Of a DNA stretch of 64,000 nt, positions 50,081 to 59,326 are shown one piece after another; within the stretch, counting starts at the first letter, position 1; each line of letters starts with the position of its first letter. Position numbers and translations under genes: made by a program. Source of the stretch: Streptomyces cyaneus. Its GTDB lineage: Bacteria > Actinomycetota > Actinomycetes > Streptomycetales > Streptomycetaceae. Where the stretch lies: contig NZ_RQJW01000020.1 of assembly GCF_004028635.1 (NCBI RefSeq), positions 89,737-153,736 of the forward strand. The letters run 5' to 3'. The notes under the pieces are model-generated. The model saw nothing but the letters and a program-made list of their open reading frames with translations, was not told the DNA's origin and searched no databases.

Positions 50081-51031
50081 ATGGGGAGCGAACAGGTGGA
50101 CGATGTCGTGGTGGTCGGCGGCGGTGTCATCGGGCTGACCACGGCCCTCGTGCTGGCCGAACGTGGTGCGCGCGTACGGGTGTGGACGCGGGATCCCGTC
50201 GAAGCGACCACCTCGGCGGTTGCGGGGGCGCTTTGGTGGCCGTACCGGATCGAGCCGCTCGCGCTGGCGCGGGCATGGGCCTTGCGCTCCCTGGATGTGT
50301 ACGAGGAGCTGGCGGAGCGCAGCGAGCCGACCGGCGTACGCATGGTCGAAGGCGTACTGGGCGGGGCGAGCCTGGACGAGGCGGACGCGTGGGCCACGGC
50401 CCGGCTGCCGGGGCTGCGCGCGACGACGGCCGAGGAGTACGCCGGTTCGGGGCTGTGGGCGCGGCTGCCGGTGATCGACATGGCGACGTTTCTGCCGTGG
50501 CTGCGGGACCGGTTCCTGAAGGCGGGCGGTGTGATCGAGACGCGGTCGGTGTCCGGCTTCGGGGAGGTCGAGGCGCCGGTCGTGGTCAACTGCACGGGAC
50601 TCGGCGCTCGTGAGCTGGTGCCGGACGCGTCCGTGCGCCCCGTGCGCGGGCAACTGGTCGTCGTGGAGAACCCGGGCATCCGCACCTGGCTGACCTCGAC
50701 CGACGCCGACGGGGAGATGGCGTACTACTTCCCGCAGCCCGGGCGACTGCTCCTGGGCGGTACCGCGGTCGAGGACGACTGGTCACCGGAGCCGGATCCG
50801 GAGGTGGCCGCGGCGATCGTACGGCGGTGTGCGGCGCTGCGGCCTGAGATCGCGGGGGCGCGGGTGCTGGGGCACCGGGTGGGGCTGCGGCCGGGGCGGG
50901 ACCCGGTACGGCTGGAGCGTGAACCACTGCCGGGCGGGCGGGTGTTGGTGCACAACTACGGGCATGGCGGGGCGGGTGTGACCGTGGCGTGGGGGTGCGC
51001 GGAGGAGGCGGCCGGGCTCGCCTCCTCCTGA
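50081..51031 (+). CDS. FAD-dependent D-amino-acid-oxidase-like enzyme
   Basis: The product is 316 residues. The N-terminal FAD motif VVVVGGGVIGLTTALVLAERG (GxGxxG type) is followed by the DAO pattern AVAGALWWPYRIEPLA, the middle NCTGLGARELV, and the C-terminal NYGHGGAGVTVAWG that binds the flavin. It should oxidise a D-amino acid or related amine to the keto acid with O2 and release of H2O2. The -10 box TAACGT lies six bases before the ATG (leaderless). It stands alone between the hypothetical gene and the BCCT transporter. Confidence 0.9.
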   Translation: MGSEQVDDVVVVGGGVIGLTTALVLAERGARVRVWTRDPVEATTSAVAGALWWPYRIEPLALARAWALRSLDVYEELAERSEPTGVRMVEGVLGGASLDEADAWATARLPGLRATTAEEYAGSGLWARLPVIDMATFLPWLRDRFLKAGGVIETRSVSGFGEVEAPVVVNCTGLGARELVPDASVRPVRGQLVVVENPGIRTWLTSTDADGEMAYYFPQPGRLLLGGTAVEDDWSPEPDPEVAAAIVRRCAALRPEIAGARVLGHRVGLRPGRDPVRLEREPLPGGRVLVHNYGHGGAGVTVAWGCAEEAAGLASS

Positions 51032-51052
51032 GTGCGCACCGTTCACGGGCTC

Positions 51053-52756
51053 TCAGCCGTGGTCGTGGCCCAGCGGGTCGCCCTCCGCCTCGGTGCCGGG
51101 GCCCGGCCCGACCTTGATCTCGAATTCGCCGTCGAACCTCTTGTGGCCCTCGATCACGGCGAGCTCGACGGCCTCGGCGCCCATCTCGCCGCGCACGATG
51201 ACCGGGTCCCGGCGCAGATCGCGCATGAGGGCGACGCACATGCCGATCATCACCAGCACGAAGGGCGCGGCGGCCAGGATGGTGAGGTTCTGCAGGCCGG
51301 TGAGCGCGTCGCCCTGGCCGCTGCCGACGAGCAGCATGATGGCGGCGACGCCCCCGGTCACCACTCCCCAGAACACGACGACGAAGCGGCCGGGTTCCAG
51401 GGCGCCCTTCTGGGAGAGCGTGCCCATCACGATGGAGGCGGCGTCGGCTCCCGAGACGAAGAAGATGCCGACCAGGATCATCACGAGCAGGCTGGTGGCG
51501 GTCGCGATGGGGAACTCCTGAAGGACGCCGAAGAGTTGGCCTTCGGGGGTGTCCTCGCCGCCGAGTGCGCCGCCCTCCTTCAGCTTCATCGCCGTACCGC
51601 CGAAGATCGCGAACCAGACGAGGCTGACGGTGCTGGGCACGAGGATGACGCCGCCGACGAACTGCCGGATGGTGCGGCCGCGGCTGATGCGGGCGATGAA
51701 CATGCCGACGAAGGGCGTCCAGGAGATCCACCAGGCCCAGTAGAAGACGGTCCAGCTGCCGAGCCAGTCCGCGACGCCCTCGCCGCCGCTGGCCTCGGTG
51801 CGGCCGGCGAGCTGGGGCAGGTCGCCCAGATAGGAGAAGATCGACGTGGGCAGCAGGTCGAGCACGATGATCGTGGGGCCCGCGATGAACACGAAGACCG
51901 CGAGGATCAGGGCGAGCACCATATTGGTGTTGGACAGCCACTGGATGCCCCGCTCGATGCCGGAGACGGCCGAGAGCACGAAGGCCAGGGTCAGTACGGC
52001 GATGATCGTGACGAGCAGGCCGGTGCTGACCTCGTCCATCCAGTCCAGCTCCTGGAACCCGGAGCCGATCTGGAGGGCGCCGAGGCCCAGTGAGGCCGCG
52101 GAGCCGAAGACGGTGGCGATGATCGCGAGGATGTCGATCACCCGTCCCCCGACGCCGTTCGCATGCTTCTCCCCGATCAGCGGGGTGAAGACGGCGCTGA
52201 TGGTCTGGCGCCGGCGCTTGCGGAAGGTGCTGTAGGCGATGCCGAGGCCGACCACCGCGTAGATCGCCCAGGGGTGCAGCGTCCAGTGGAAGAGGGTGGT
52301 GGCCATCGCCGTCTCCATGCGTTCGCCGGAGTTGGCGGGGTCCGTGCCCGGGGGCGGGGTCGTGTAGTGCGAGAGCGGCTCGCTGACGCCGTAGAACATC
52401 AGGCCGATGCCCATGCCCGCGCTGAACATCATCGCGACCCAGGAGACGGTCTTGAACTCGGGTTCCTCGCCCTCGGCGCCGAGGTGGATGCGGCCGTAGC
52501 GGCTGATCGCGAGCCACAGCGCGAAGACCACGAAGCACGAGGCGGCGAGCATGAAGGCCCAGCCGCCGTTGTGGATCAGGCCGTCGAGCATCTTCGTGGA
52601 CACGCTCTCCAGCGAGTCCGTGGCCGCCCAGCCCCAGATCACGAAGGCCACGGTGATGGCGGCGGTGACGCCGAACACCACGCGGTCCGTGCTCGGATGG
52701 CCGGAAACGTCCGGAGGACCTTCCCGGCCACCCCGCTTCTTGAGATCTTCAGTCAT
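51053..52756 (-). CDS. BCCT-family betaine/choline transporter
   Basis: The product is 567 residues with about 12 membrane helices. The motif FSAGMGIGLMFYGVSEPLSH fits the Na+-coupled betaine transporters, and the substrate-binding tryptophan segment is FYWAWWISWTPFVGMFIARISRG. A cytoplasmic C-terminal tail of about 45 residues contains acidic and Gly/Pro residues and may take part in osmosensing, as the tail of BetP does. The start ATG 52756 has GGAAGG eight bases upstream. It should import glycine betaine or choline for osmoprotection. No regulator is adjacent. Confidence 0.92.
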   Translation of the reverse strand: MTEDLKKRGGREGPPDVSGHPSTDRVVFGVTAAITVAFVIWGWAATDSLESVSTKMLDGLIHNGGWAFMLAASCFVVFALWLAISRYGRIHLGAEGEEPEFKTVSWVAMMFSAGMGIGLMFYGVSEPLSHYTTPPPGTDPANSGERMETAMATTLFHWTLHPWAIYAVVGLGIAYSTFRKRRRQTISAVFTPLIGEKHANGVGGRVIDILAIIATVFGSAASLGLGALQIGSGFQELDWMDEVSTGLLVTIIAVLTLAFVLSAVSGIERGIQWLSNTNMVLALILAVFVFIAGPTIIVLDLLPTSIFSYLGDLPQLAGRTEASGGEGVADWLGSWTVFYWAWWISWTPFVGMFIARISRGRTIRQFVGGVILVPSTVSLVWFAIFGGTAMKLKEGGALGGEDTPEGQLFGVLQEFPIATATSLLVMILVGIFFVSGADAASIVMGTLSQKGALEPGRFVVVFWGVVTGGVAAIMLLVGSGQGDALTGLQNLTILAAAPFVLVMIGMCVALMRDLRRDPVIVRGEMGAEAVELAVIEGHKRFDGEFEIKVGPGPGTEAEGDPLGHDHG

Positions 52757-52844
52757 CTGCGGCACCTTCCCCTGGAAACAGTGGATACGCCGGTTCCACA
52801 TCGTCTCCCAGGGCCTACCACAGAACCCGTCGAACGCAGCCGTT

Positions 52845-54116
52845 TCAGCAGTCGGTGTCGGGCTCACCGGCTGTGAGGTGATACGGGGCGCGTTCGTCGA
52901 GGAGCAGCGGGACGAGGGCGCGCAGGGACTGGCGGAGCGGGACCAGGGCGCCCGTGACGGTCGCCTTCGCCTTCACTCCGTGCAGGGCGAGTTCGTCCCT
53001 CACCTGCGTGTACTGGTCGGGGGTGAGCCGGTACCCGCAGGGCGGGTCCTGGATCACCTCGGCAGGTTCGGGCGGGTCGTTGTCGGCGCCGCCGAGGTAG
53101 ACGGGTCCGGTGTCGGCGTAGCCGGCGAGCCGGGCCGTGCCGGTCGCCACCTCGATCCGGCCGCGGCGGGCGTCGGTGAACTCGAACAGGCCGTCCAGCG
53201 CGGCGAGTTGGGAGCTCACCCGGCGCCGGTTGTTCAGCGCCTCGTCCGCCTTCTCCTCATCGGTGAGCGGGTCGACGCGACTCTCGATGAGCAGGCCCAC
53301 CGAGTGCTTGACGCCGGACATGTTCCGCAGGATGCGTTCCTGGCCGTCACCGGCGACCTGCCGGATCGGATCGCCGGTGACCGGGTCGGTCCAGATGCCG
53401 TACGTGCCGGTCGAGTAGCCGGCGCCCGTGGCGGCGGGGCGTACGTACGAGTGGGACAGGGCCTGTGCCTCGTCGTGGACGTGGCCGTCCGTGTTGAGGT
53501 TGCGGGGCCACAGGTCGAACAGGTCCTTGTCGTAGTACTGCGGTGTGGCGCCGTACTCGTGCAGGTCGTAGACCACGTCGGGGCGCTGGTCGCGGATGAC
53601 CGCGGCCATGGCGCGCCCTTCGGCGGTCCGCAGCGCGATGTGGTCGCGGTTGATGTCCACGCCGTCGCTGTTGCCGCGGGTGTCGGCGGCCCGGCCGTCG
53701 GGGTTGGCGGTGGGCACGACCAGCAGGGTGGTGCGCTCCAGGAAGCGCCGGGTCTGGCGGTCCTTCGCGTAGGCCAGGTCGCGGACGGTGGACAGGCAGG
53801 CCTCGCGGCCGGAGGGTTCGTCGCCGTGCTGGCTGCAGATGAGCAGCACCTTGTTCGGGGTGGGGCCGGTGCCGATGCGGACCAGTTGGAGCGGGCGGCC
53901 CTGTTTCGTCGTACCGATGCGGGCGACGGAGACCCGGTCGCTCGCCTTGTCGACGGCCGCGAGGAAGTCCTGTTCCTCGGTTTCCCCGGTCCAGCCGGCG
54001 CCGTTCGACTGCTCGAAGCCGGTGCGGGGCGGGGAGTCGGCGGCGTGGGCCGGTACGGCGACGAGGGATGCGGCGAGGGCCGCCGCGACGAGGGTGACGG
54101 TTCGGATACGGGTCAC
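52845..54116 (-). CDS. Secreted M14-family zinc carboxypeptidase
   Basis: The product is 423 residues. A signal peptide ends near PAHAAD. The zinc motif HGDEPSGREA (HxxE) is near residue 96, the substrate-binding TANPDGRAADTRGNSDGVDINRDH follows, then the third zinc His in VYDLHEYG near residue 180. The catalytic Glu of typical members lies in the later VKHSVGLLIESR. It trims C-terminal residues of peptides outside the cell. GTG 54116 overlaps the CocE-type gene stop by four bases, so the two exopeptidases form one operon. Confidence 0.88.
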   Translation of the reverse strand: MTRIRTVTLVAAALAASLVAVPAHAADSPPRTGFEQSNGAGWTGETEEQDFLAAVDKASDRVSVARIGTTKQGRPLQLVRIGTGPTPNKVLLICSQHGDEPSGREACLSTVRDLAYAKDRQTRRFLERTTLLVVPTANPDGRAADTRGNSDGVDINRDHIALRTAEGRAMAAVIRDQRPDVVYDLHEYGATPQYYDKDLFDLWPRNLNTDGHVHDEAQALSHSYVRPAATGAGYSTGTYGIWTDPVTGDPIRQVAGDGQERILRNMSGVKHSVGLLIESRVDPLTDEEKADEALNNRRRVSSQLAALDGLFEFTDARRGRIEVATGTARLAGYADTGPVYLGGADNDPPEPAEVIQDPPCGYRLTPDQYTQVRDELALHGVKAKATVTGALVPLRQSLRALVPLLLDERAPYHLTAGEPDTDC

Positions 54117-56083
54117 TGGCCTCCCTCCGGGATGCGGTGGATGCTGCGGGGTGCGGTCACGCCGTCGAGGGGCGTGGCCTGGGGAGCCACGGACACGGAG
54201 CCCGCCGTGGCGCGTGCGAAGGCGGGGGCACCGCCGACCAGCGGGACGCGGGCCTTCGTACGGGAGAGATCGAGGGTGAGGGTCGGCTTGGTCGACGGAG
54301 GATCGATCAGGTCCTTGTCCGTGCCCGCGATGATCAGGGCGAGGCGGTGACCCGCCGGGACCACGTGGTCGGTGGCCGCCAGGTCGAGGGTGATGGTGTA
54401 CGGCTTACCCGGGGTGAGCGGTACGCCCTTCAGATCCGAGGCGTAGTTGCCCAGATCGGCCCAGCCGCGGCTGACGACCGTGTAGTCGACGTCGGCGGTC
54501 TTGGCCTTGGTCTCCTTGAAGCAGGCGCTGTCACCGGCGGTGCTGACGCCCCAGCAGGTGCGGTCGGTGAGCGTGCTGATGCCCTCGCCGCTGGTCGCGT
54601 AGTCGCGGATGGTGTCGGGGCCGAGGTCGACCAGGACGGCGGAGAGGTGGGCCGTCGAGGTGGTCGGGGTCGCGGTGACGGTGACCTCGGAGGAGCCGGA
54701 CAGACGCAGGTCGCGGGTGAGCGGCCCGGTCACGAAGCCCGCCTTGTCGGGGGTGGGCTGGTCGATGTGCGCGGCCCAGTCGGTCTCGCTGTGCTGCGGG
54801 TCGTCGGTGAAGGCCTCGGTGCCGTTGCCCGTGCGCAGGCCGAGGGTACCGACGCCGGCCTGGGTGCCCTTGGCGGGGCGCAGGGTGGTGGTGTCGGTGC
54901 CGCGCGGCGGCCAGGCCTGGGAGGTGACCCACTGGTCGGGGTGGCGTTCGATGTCGGCCATCGGCTCGCGGTCGATGCCGTTGTCGTAGCCGAGGAGTTC
55001 GTGGTCGAACCAGCGGTGCAGGGTGTCGACCCAGTCCGCGCGGCGGAAGTCGAAGGGGTCGACGTGGCCGGTCTGGGAGAGCCAGATCTTGCGCTCGACG
55101 CCGTGCTTCGCCAGGGCGTCCCACCACTGGCCGAGGTGCTTCATACGGACGTTGAGGTCCTGCATGCCGTGGATCGCGAAAACGCTGGCCTTGACCTTGC
55201 GGGCGTCCTTCACGTAGTCACGCTCGGTCCACAGCGGCGTCCAGTCGCCGGTGCGCGGGGCCCCGTCGACGATCATCTGCTGGACCGCGCCGCACTTGGC
55301 GCGAGCGTCGGGGCTCTCGACGTAGTCGGAGAGCCAGTCGGGGCCGGAGTCGTACAGCGGGGCGCCCTGCTGGAAGTAGTAGTCGTACCAGGAGGAGATG
55401 GCGCTGATCGGGACGATGGTCTTCAGGCCCTCGACCCCGGTGGCGGCGACGCCGTTGGCTATGGTGCCGTCCCAGCTCTTGCCGATCATGCCGGTGCGGC
55501 CGTTGGTCCACGCCGCCTTGGCCTTGGTGGGGCCGGTGCGGGTCGTGTACGCCTTGGCGCGACCGTTCAGCCAGTCGACGACGGCCTTCGCGGAGAGGAT
55601 GTCGGAGCGGCCGCCGACGTCCACGCAGCCGTCGGAGCGGTTGGTGCCGGCGAGGTCGACGCCGACGAAGGCGTAGCCGCGGGGCACGAAGTAGTTGTCG
55701 TAGAACAGCGGCATCTGCACGACGTTCCCGTTGGCGTCGTACGTCTTCTTCTGGCCCTCGTTGCCGCGCCCGCAGCAGGAGTAGTACGGGCTGGCGTCCA
55801 TGATGACGGGTATCTTGCGGCCCTGCCGAGCCGCCTCCCGGGGGCGGACGATGTCGACGGCGACGCGGTCGGTCTTTCCGTCGCGGTCGTGGTCGAGTCC
55901 GGTGTCCACCCATACGGCCTCGCGGATGGCGTTGTCGTACGAGTAGACGGGTCTGCTCTCCCGCGCGGCGGCGTGCGCCGTCGCGGGCGTCAGGAACGTG
56001 GCCATCAGGGCAGCCGTGGCCACTGTCGCGAGCGGTCTCCAGATCGTGAAGCGCATGCGTATCGGCATGCGCGGACGGTACAT
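54113..56083 (-). CDS. Secreted X-Pro dipeptidyl-peptidase/CocE-type hydrolase
   Basis: The product is 656 residues with a signal peptide (basic MYRPRMPIRMR, hydrophobic core ending near AHA). Within the alpha/beta-hydrolase domain the nucleophile Ser lies in MIGKSWDGTIA near residue 212. The later VDPFDFR and QTGHVDP supply the Asp/His region, and a C-terminal beta-sandwich follows. Xaa-Pro dipeptidyl aminopeptidase activity is the most likely role; other CocE/NonD esterases cannot be excluded. It is the first gene of the operon with the M14 carboxypeptidase. Confidence 0.87.
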   Translation of the reverse strand: MYRPRMPIRMRFTIWRPLATVATAALMATFLTPATAHAAARESRPVYSYDNAIREAVWVDTGLDHDRDGKTDRVAVDIVRPREAARQGRKIPVIMDASPYYSCCGRGNEGQKKTYDANGNVVQMPLFYDNYFVPRGYAFVGVDLAGTNRSDGCVDVGGRSDILSAKAVVDWLNGRAKAYTTRTGPTKAKAAWTNGRTGMIGKSWDGTIANGVAATGVEGLKTIVPISAISSWYDYYFQQGAPLYDSGPDWLSDYVESPDARAKCGAVQQMIVDGAPRTGDWTPLWTERDYVKDARKVKASVFAIHGMQDLNVRMKHLGQWWDALAKHGVERKIWLSQTGHVDPFDFRRADWVDTLHRWFDHELLGYDNGIDREPMADIERHPDQWVTSQAWPPRGTDTTTLRPAKGTQAGVGTLGLRTGNGTEAFTDDPQHSETDWAAHIDQPTPDKAGFVTGPLTRDLRLSGSSEVTVTATPTTSTAHLSAVLVDLGPDTIRDYATSGEGISTLTDRTCWGVSTAGDSACFKETKAKTADVDYTVVSRGWADLGNYASDLKGVPLTPGKPYTITLDLAATDHVVPAGHRLALIIAGTDKDLIDPPSTKPTLTLDLSRTKARVPLVGGAPAFARATAGSVSVAPQATPLDGVTAPRSIHRIPEGGQ

Positions 56084-56225
56084 CGGTCAACTCCCGTGCA
56101 GAAGAGGGGGGCTGATGACCCATGAGGTCTCGCGTGGCTGATAAACGCCCCTGGGGCGGGTCGGCTGATGTCGGCCGAATGGCGATCGTGTGACAGCAGT
56201 GGTCATGGACACACCGGAGGCACAG

Positions 56226-57812
56226 GTGGTGAATAGGCTCCGGACAGACTTCGGGCCCCTACGACTTGGAGCTTTCGTGCACCGCAGAATCATGGCGCCG
56301 GGCGCGCTCGCAGCCGCCTCTTTGATGCTGGCGATCCCGGCGTCGGCCGCGAGCCACTCCCCCGGCGCTCCGGGCATCGGCGACCCCTACTACCCGGCCT
56401 ACGGCAACGGCGGATACGACGTCTCCCACTACGACCTCCGGCTGAAGTACCAGCCGGCCACGGACGAGTTGGAGGGTACGGCGACCCTGCTGGCGAGGAC
56501 CACGCAGGATCTGTCCCGCTTCAATCTGGACTTTCTGCTGGATGTCAGCGAGGTCCGGGTCAACGGCGCCAAGGCGTCCTTCGCGACGTCGGGCGAACAC
56601 GAACTGGAGATCACACCGAAGAGCCCGCTGGCCAAGGGCACGGCCATCACGGTCGTCGTGCGCTACCGCGGTGTGCCGTCGTCGAAGAAGGCGTACGGCT
56701 TCACCAGCTGGCACCGCACCCCGGACGGCGGTGTCGCGGCGAACGAGCCCGAGGCCGCCTGGTGGTGGTTCCCGAGCAACGACCACCCGCTCGACAAGGC
56801 GACGTACGACGTCTCCGTGCTCGTGCCCGACGGCACGCAGGCCATCTCCAACGGCACGCTGCAGTCGACGAGTTCACGGCTCGGCTGGACCCGCTACAAC
56901 TGGCGCTCGAACAAGCCTCAGGCGACGTATCTCGCCACGCTCGCGGTCGGCAAGTTCGACGTCACCACGGGGACGAGCGAGAGCGGCATTCCGGTCATCA
57001 ACGCCTACAGCAAGGAGCTGGGCGACAAGACCGGTGCGGCGAAGGCGAGCATCGAGCGGACCGGGGAGATCGCCGACTGGCTGAGCGAGTACTTCGGGCC
57101 GTACCCCTACAACGCGCTCGGCGGGTATGTGCCGAACACCGACACCGGGTACGCGCTGGAGACGCAGACCCGGCCGTTCTACAGCCCGGCGAACTTCGCG
57201 AACGGGTCGAACACCTCCGTCGTCGTCCATGAGCTGGCCCATCAGTGGTACGGCGACCTGGTGTCCGTGAAGGACTGGAAGGACATCTGGGTCAACGAGG
57301 GCTTCGCGCGGTACGCGCAGTGGCTGTGGTCGGAGCACGAGGGCGAGGGGACGGCGCAGGAGATCGCCGACTACGTGTACGCCTCGCGTGCGGCCGACGA
57401 TCCGTTCTGGACGGTCAAGCCCGGTGACCCGGGGCCGGAGAAGCAGTTCCACATCGCCGTCTACGACCGGGGTGCGCTGGCTCTGCAGGCGCTGCGCAAC
57501 GAGATCGGGGACGAGGCGTTCTTCGCCATCCTCAAGGGCTGGACGCAGAAGTACGCCTACGGCAACGCTTCGGTCGCCGACTTCCAGCGGTACGCCGAGG
57601 AGGTGTCCGGGCAGCCGCTGGCGGCGCTCTTCGACACGTGGCTGTTCCAGCCGTCGAAGCCGTCGGCGCCCACGGCCCGGGCGGCGTCGATCGCGAAGGC
57701 TTCGACGGCTCCGGTGCGGCCGAAGTCGTGGCAGAAGATCGCGGCGACGAATGGCGTGCATGACCATGGGGCCGGGCGCGGCAAGCAGCACGAGGACGAG
57801 CACGAGCACTGA
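56226..57812 (+). CDS. Secreted M1-family zinc aminopeptidase
   Basis: The product is 528 residues. The start is taken at GTG 56226 because GGAGG stands five bases upstream; GTG 56229 and GTG 56277 are alternatives. A signal peptide core lies near residues 33-45. The zinc site is HELAHQWYG (His335, HExxH) with the third ligand in WVNEGFARYAQ. The substrate N-terminus motif is YALETQTRP. The C-terminal domain of classical M1 enzymes is missing, so it is a short form. A His/Glu-rich tail ends the protein. It is divergent from the CocE gene. Confidence 0.9.
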   Translation: MVNRLRTDFGPLRLGAFVHRRIMAPGALAAASLMLAIPASAASHSPGAPGIGDPYYPAYGNGGYDVSHYDLRLKYQPATDELEGTATLLARTTQDLSRFNLDFLLDVSEVRVNGAKASFATSGEHELEITPKSPLAKGTAITVVVRYRGVPSSKKAYGFTSWHRTPDGGVAANEPEAAWWWFPSNDHPLDKATYDVSVLVPDGTQAISNGTLQSTSSRLGWTRYNWRSNKPQATYLATLAVGKFDVTTGTSESGIPVINAYSKELGDKTGAAKASIERTGEIADWLSEYFGPYPYNALGGYVPNTDTGYALETQTRPFYSPANFANGSNTSVVVHELAHQWYGDLVSVKDWKDIWVNEGFARYAQWLWSEHEGEGTAQEIADYVYASRAADDPFWTVKPGDPGPEKQFHIAVYDRGALALQALRNEIGDEAFFAILKGWTQKYAYGNASVADFQRYAEEVSGQPLAALFDTWLFQPSKPSAPTARAASIAKASTAPVRPKSWQKIAATNGVHDHGAGRGKQHEDEHEH

Positions 57813-57842
57813 GCGCGCCGCTCGACACAGCCCCGCGTCCCT

Positions 57843-58745
57843 TCAGGGCGTCGCAGCGCGCCTGAGTAGTTCGCTCAGGCCTATCGTGTCCGTCTCCGTC
57901 GACGGCACCGTGCAGGCGTGGGCGCCGGCCACCGCACCGTACAGAGCGCACCGGTGCGGTGGCTCGCCGGACAGCCTGCCGTAGAGGAAGGCTGCCGCGA
58001 AGGCGTCGCCGGCGCCGTTGGAGTCGACCACCGGTGCCGGCGGGGTCACCGTGGGAACGTGTGTGACCACGCCGTCGGTCAGGAGGTACGCGCCCTCGGC
58101 TCCGGCGGTGGCGACGACCACCTCGGCCCTCCCCCGCTCGGCGATGCGGCGCATGGTCCGCTCCGGGTCGGTCAAGGCGGCCGCGGAGAGGAACACCACG
58201 TCGGCCGTGTACGCGAACGGTTCGTGGTACGGGTTCTCCCCGTCCCAGTTGTGCAGGTCGGTGGAGAGCGTGACGCCGGCCTCGCGGAGGGCGGGCAGGG
58301 CGTGGGTGCCGGGGTGGGTGATCGACACATGCGCGTGACGGCTGGCCCCGGCGAGGGTCCGCAGCGTGTCTTCGGGGAACCGGTCGTCCGGGTACCCCCT
58401 GCTGATGTCGTACAGGGACAGCCGCCGTCCGTCCGGCCCGACCAGGTTCACCGCGCGCTTGGTGCCGGCCGGCTGCGGGATCGCGGTCAGGGCGATGCCG
58501 TGCTCGCGGTGCAGGGCTCGGACGAGGTCGCCCTCGGGATCGTCACCGAGGAAGTCGATGTGGTGGGTGCGCAGGCCAAGGCTGCTCAGACCGGCGGCCA
58601 CGAAATCCCCGGTCTGACCGGCGCGGGCATGGATCCCACTGTCGATCATGTAGCTGTCGGCGTACGGGAGCGGCAGCTCGGGGACGTACACGATGGTGTC
58701 CACGCCCGCGCCGCCCAGCACGAGGACGTCGATATCACGGCTCAA
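57843..58745 (-). CDS. PfkB-family carbohydrate kinase
   Basis: The product is 300 residues from TTG 58745, the best start available: the frame upstream overlaps the macrodomain gene and has no ribosome site, while AGGGG lies nearby. The PfkB signature appears as VDSNGAGDAFAAAFLYGRL near the C-terminus with the catalytic Asp, and GIHARAGQTGDFVAAGLSSLG near residue 40 binds substrate. Sugar or nucleoside kinase activity is expected; the substrate is unclear. It is convergent with the M1 peptidase gene. Confidence 0.82.
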   Translation of the reverse strand: MSRDIDVLVLGGAGVDTIVYVPELPLPYADSYMIDSGIHARAGQTGDFVAAGLSSLGLRTHHIDFLGDDPEGDLVRALHREHGIALTAIPQPAGTKRAVNLVGPDGRRLSLYDISRGYPDDRFPEDTLRTLAGASRHAHVSITHPGTHALPALREAGVTLSTDLHNWDGENPYHEPFAYTADVVFLSAAALTDPERTMRRIAERGRAEVVVATAGAEGAYLLTDGVVTHVPTVTPPAPVVDSNGAGDAFAAAFLYGRLSGEPPHRCALYGAVAGAHACTVPSTETDTIGLSELLRRAATP

Positions 58746-58751
58746 TCCCGA

Positions 58752-58794
58752 CCCACCCCTTGGCCGTACACCTTCCCACCCCTTGGTCGTACAC
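58752..58794. repeat. Two direct repeats before the PfkB gene
   Basis: CCCACCCCTTGGCCGTACAC (58752-58771) and CCCACCCCTTGGTCGTACAC (58775-58794) differ at one base and are 23 bases apart. They fill the space between the macrodomain stop and the PfkB start codon. Confidence 0.8.
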
Positions 58795-58803
58795 GTTCGC
58801 GGC

Positions 58804-59292
58804 TCAACTCCCGCGCTCCCCATGGTCATAGACGGTGACGGCGATCCCGCGCCGCACAAGCCGCTCGGCGATCATCGGCTCGACGCGGGACCACTTGCCG
58901 CCGGCCAACCCGCACCCTATCCGCGGCATGTGCACGGACGCGCCGAGTTCGGTCGCCTTGTCCGCCAGCCGTCCCAGCGCCGTGTCGATCGCCTCGTAGC
59001 GCACGGGGACCCCCTTGCTCCCCGTGCGGATGCCGCGCTGCCCGACCATGTTGGCGACCCAGACGTACGGCTCGACCTGGACGAACTGGACCGCGCCCAG
59101 CCCGAAGTCGTTCGAGGCCCGCTCGCGGTGCCATGCGCGGTAGGACTTCTCCGGTTCCGGCCAGCGGCGCGATATGGCCAGGACGAAGCCCTTCCCCCAT
59201 CCCCCTATGTCGTTGCAGACATGGGCGATCACCTTGACGCCCTTCACCGACGGAACGGTGGCGTCACCCCGGACATACGTGATCTCCGACAT
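58804..59292 (-). CDS. Macrodomain protein (ADP-ribose-binding)
   Basis: The product is 162 residues, a single macrodomain. GDAT near the N-terminus, VIAHVCNDIGGWGKGFVLAI and the phosphate-binding RIGCGLAGGKW near residue 125 are the expected elements. It resembles the ALC1/TARG1-like group with Lys/Gly in the loop rather than the classical AxNxxGG pattern. It may remove or bind ADP-ribose on proteins or nucleic acids. It lies downstream of the permease gene on the same strand, 34 bases apart, and could be co-transcribed. Confidence 0.85.
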   Translation of the reverse strand: MSEITYVRGDATVPSVKGVKVIAHVCNDIGGWGKGFVLAISRRWPEPEKSYRAWHRERASNDFGLGAVQFVQVEPYVWVANMVGQRGIRTGSKGVPVRYEAIDTALGRLADKATELGASVHMPRIGCGLAGGKWSRVEPMIAERLVRRGIAVTVYDHGERGS

Positions 59293-59326
59293 GACGCCAC
59301 CGTAGGTGCTGCCACTGACAGTGGCT

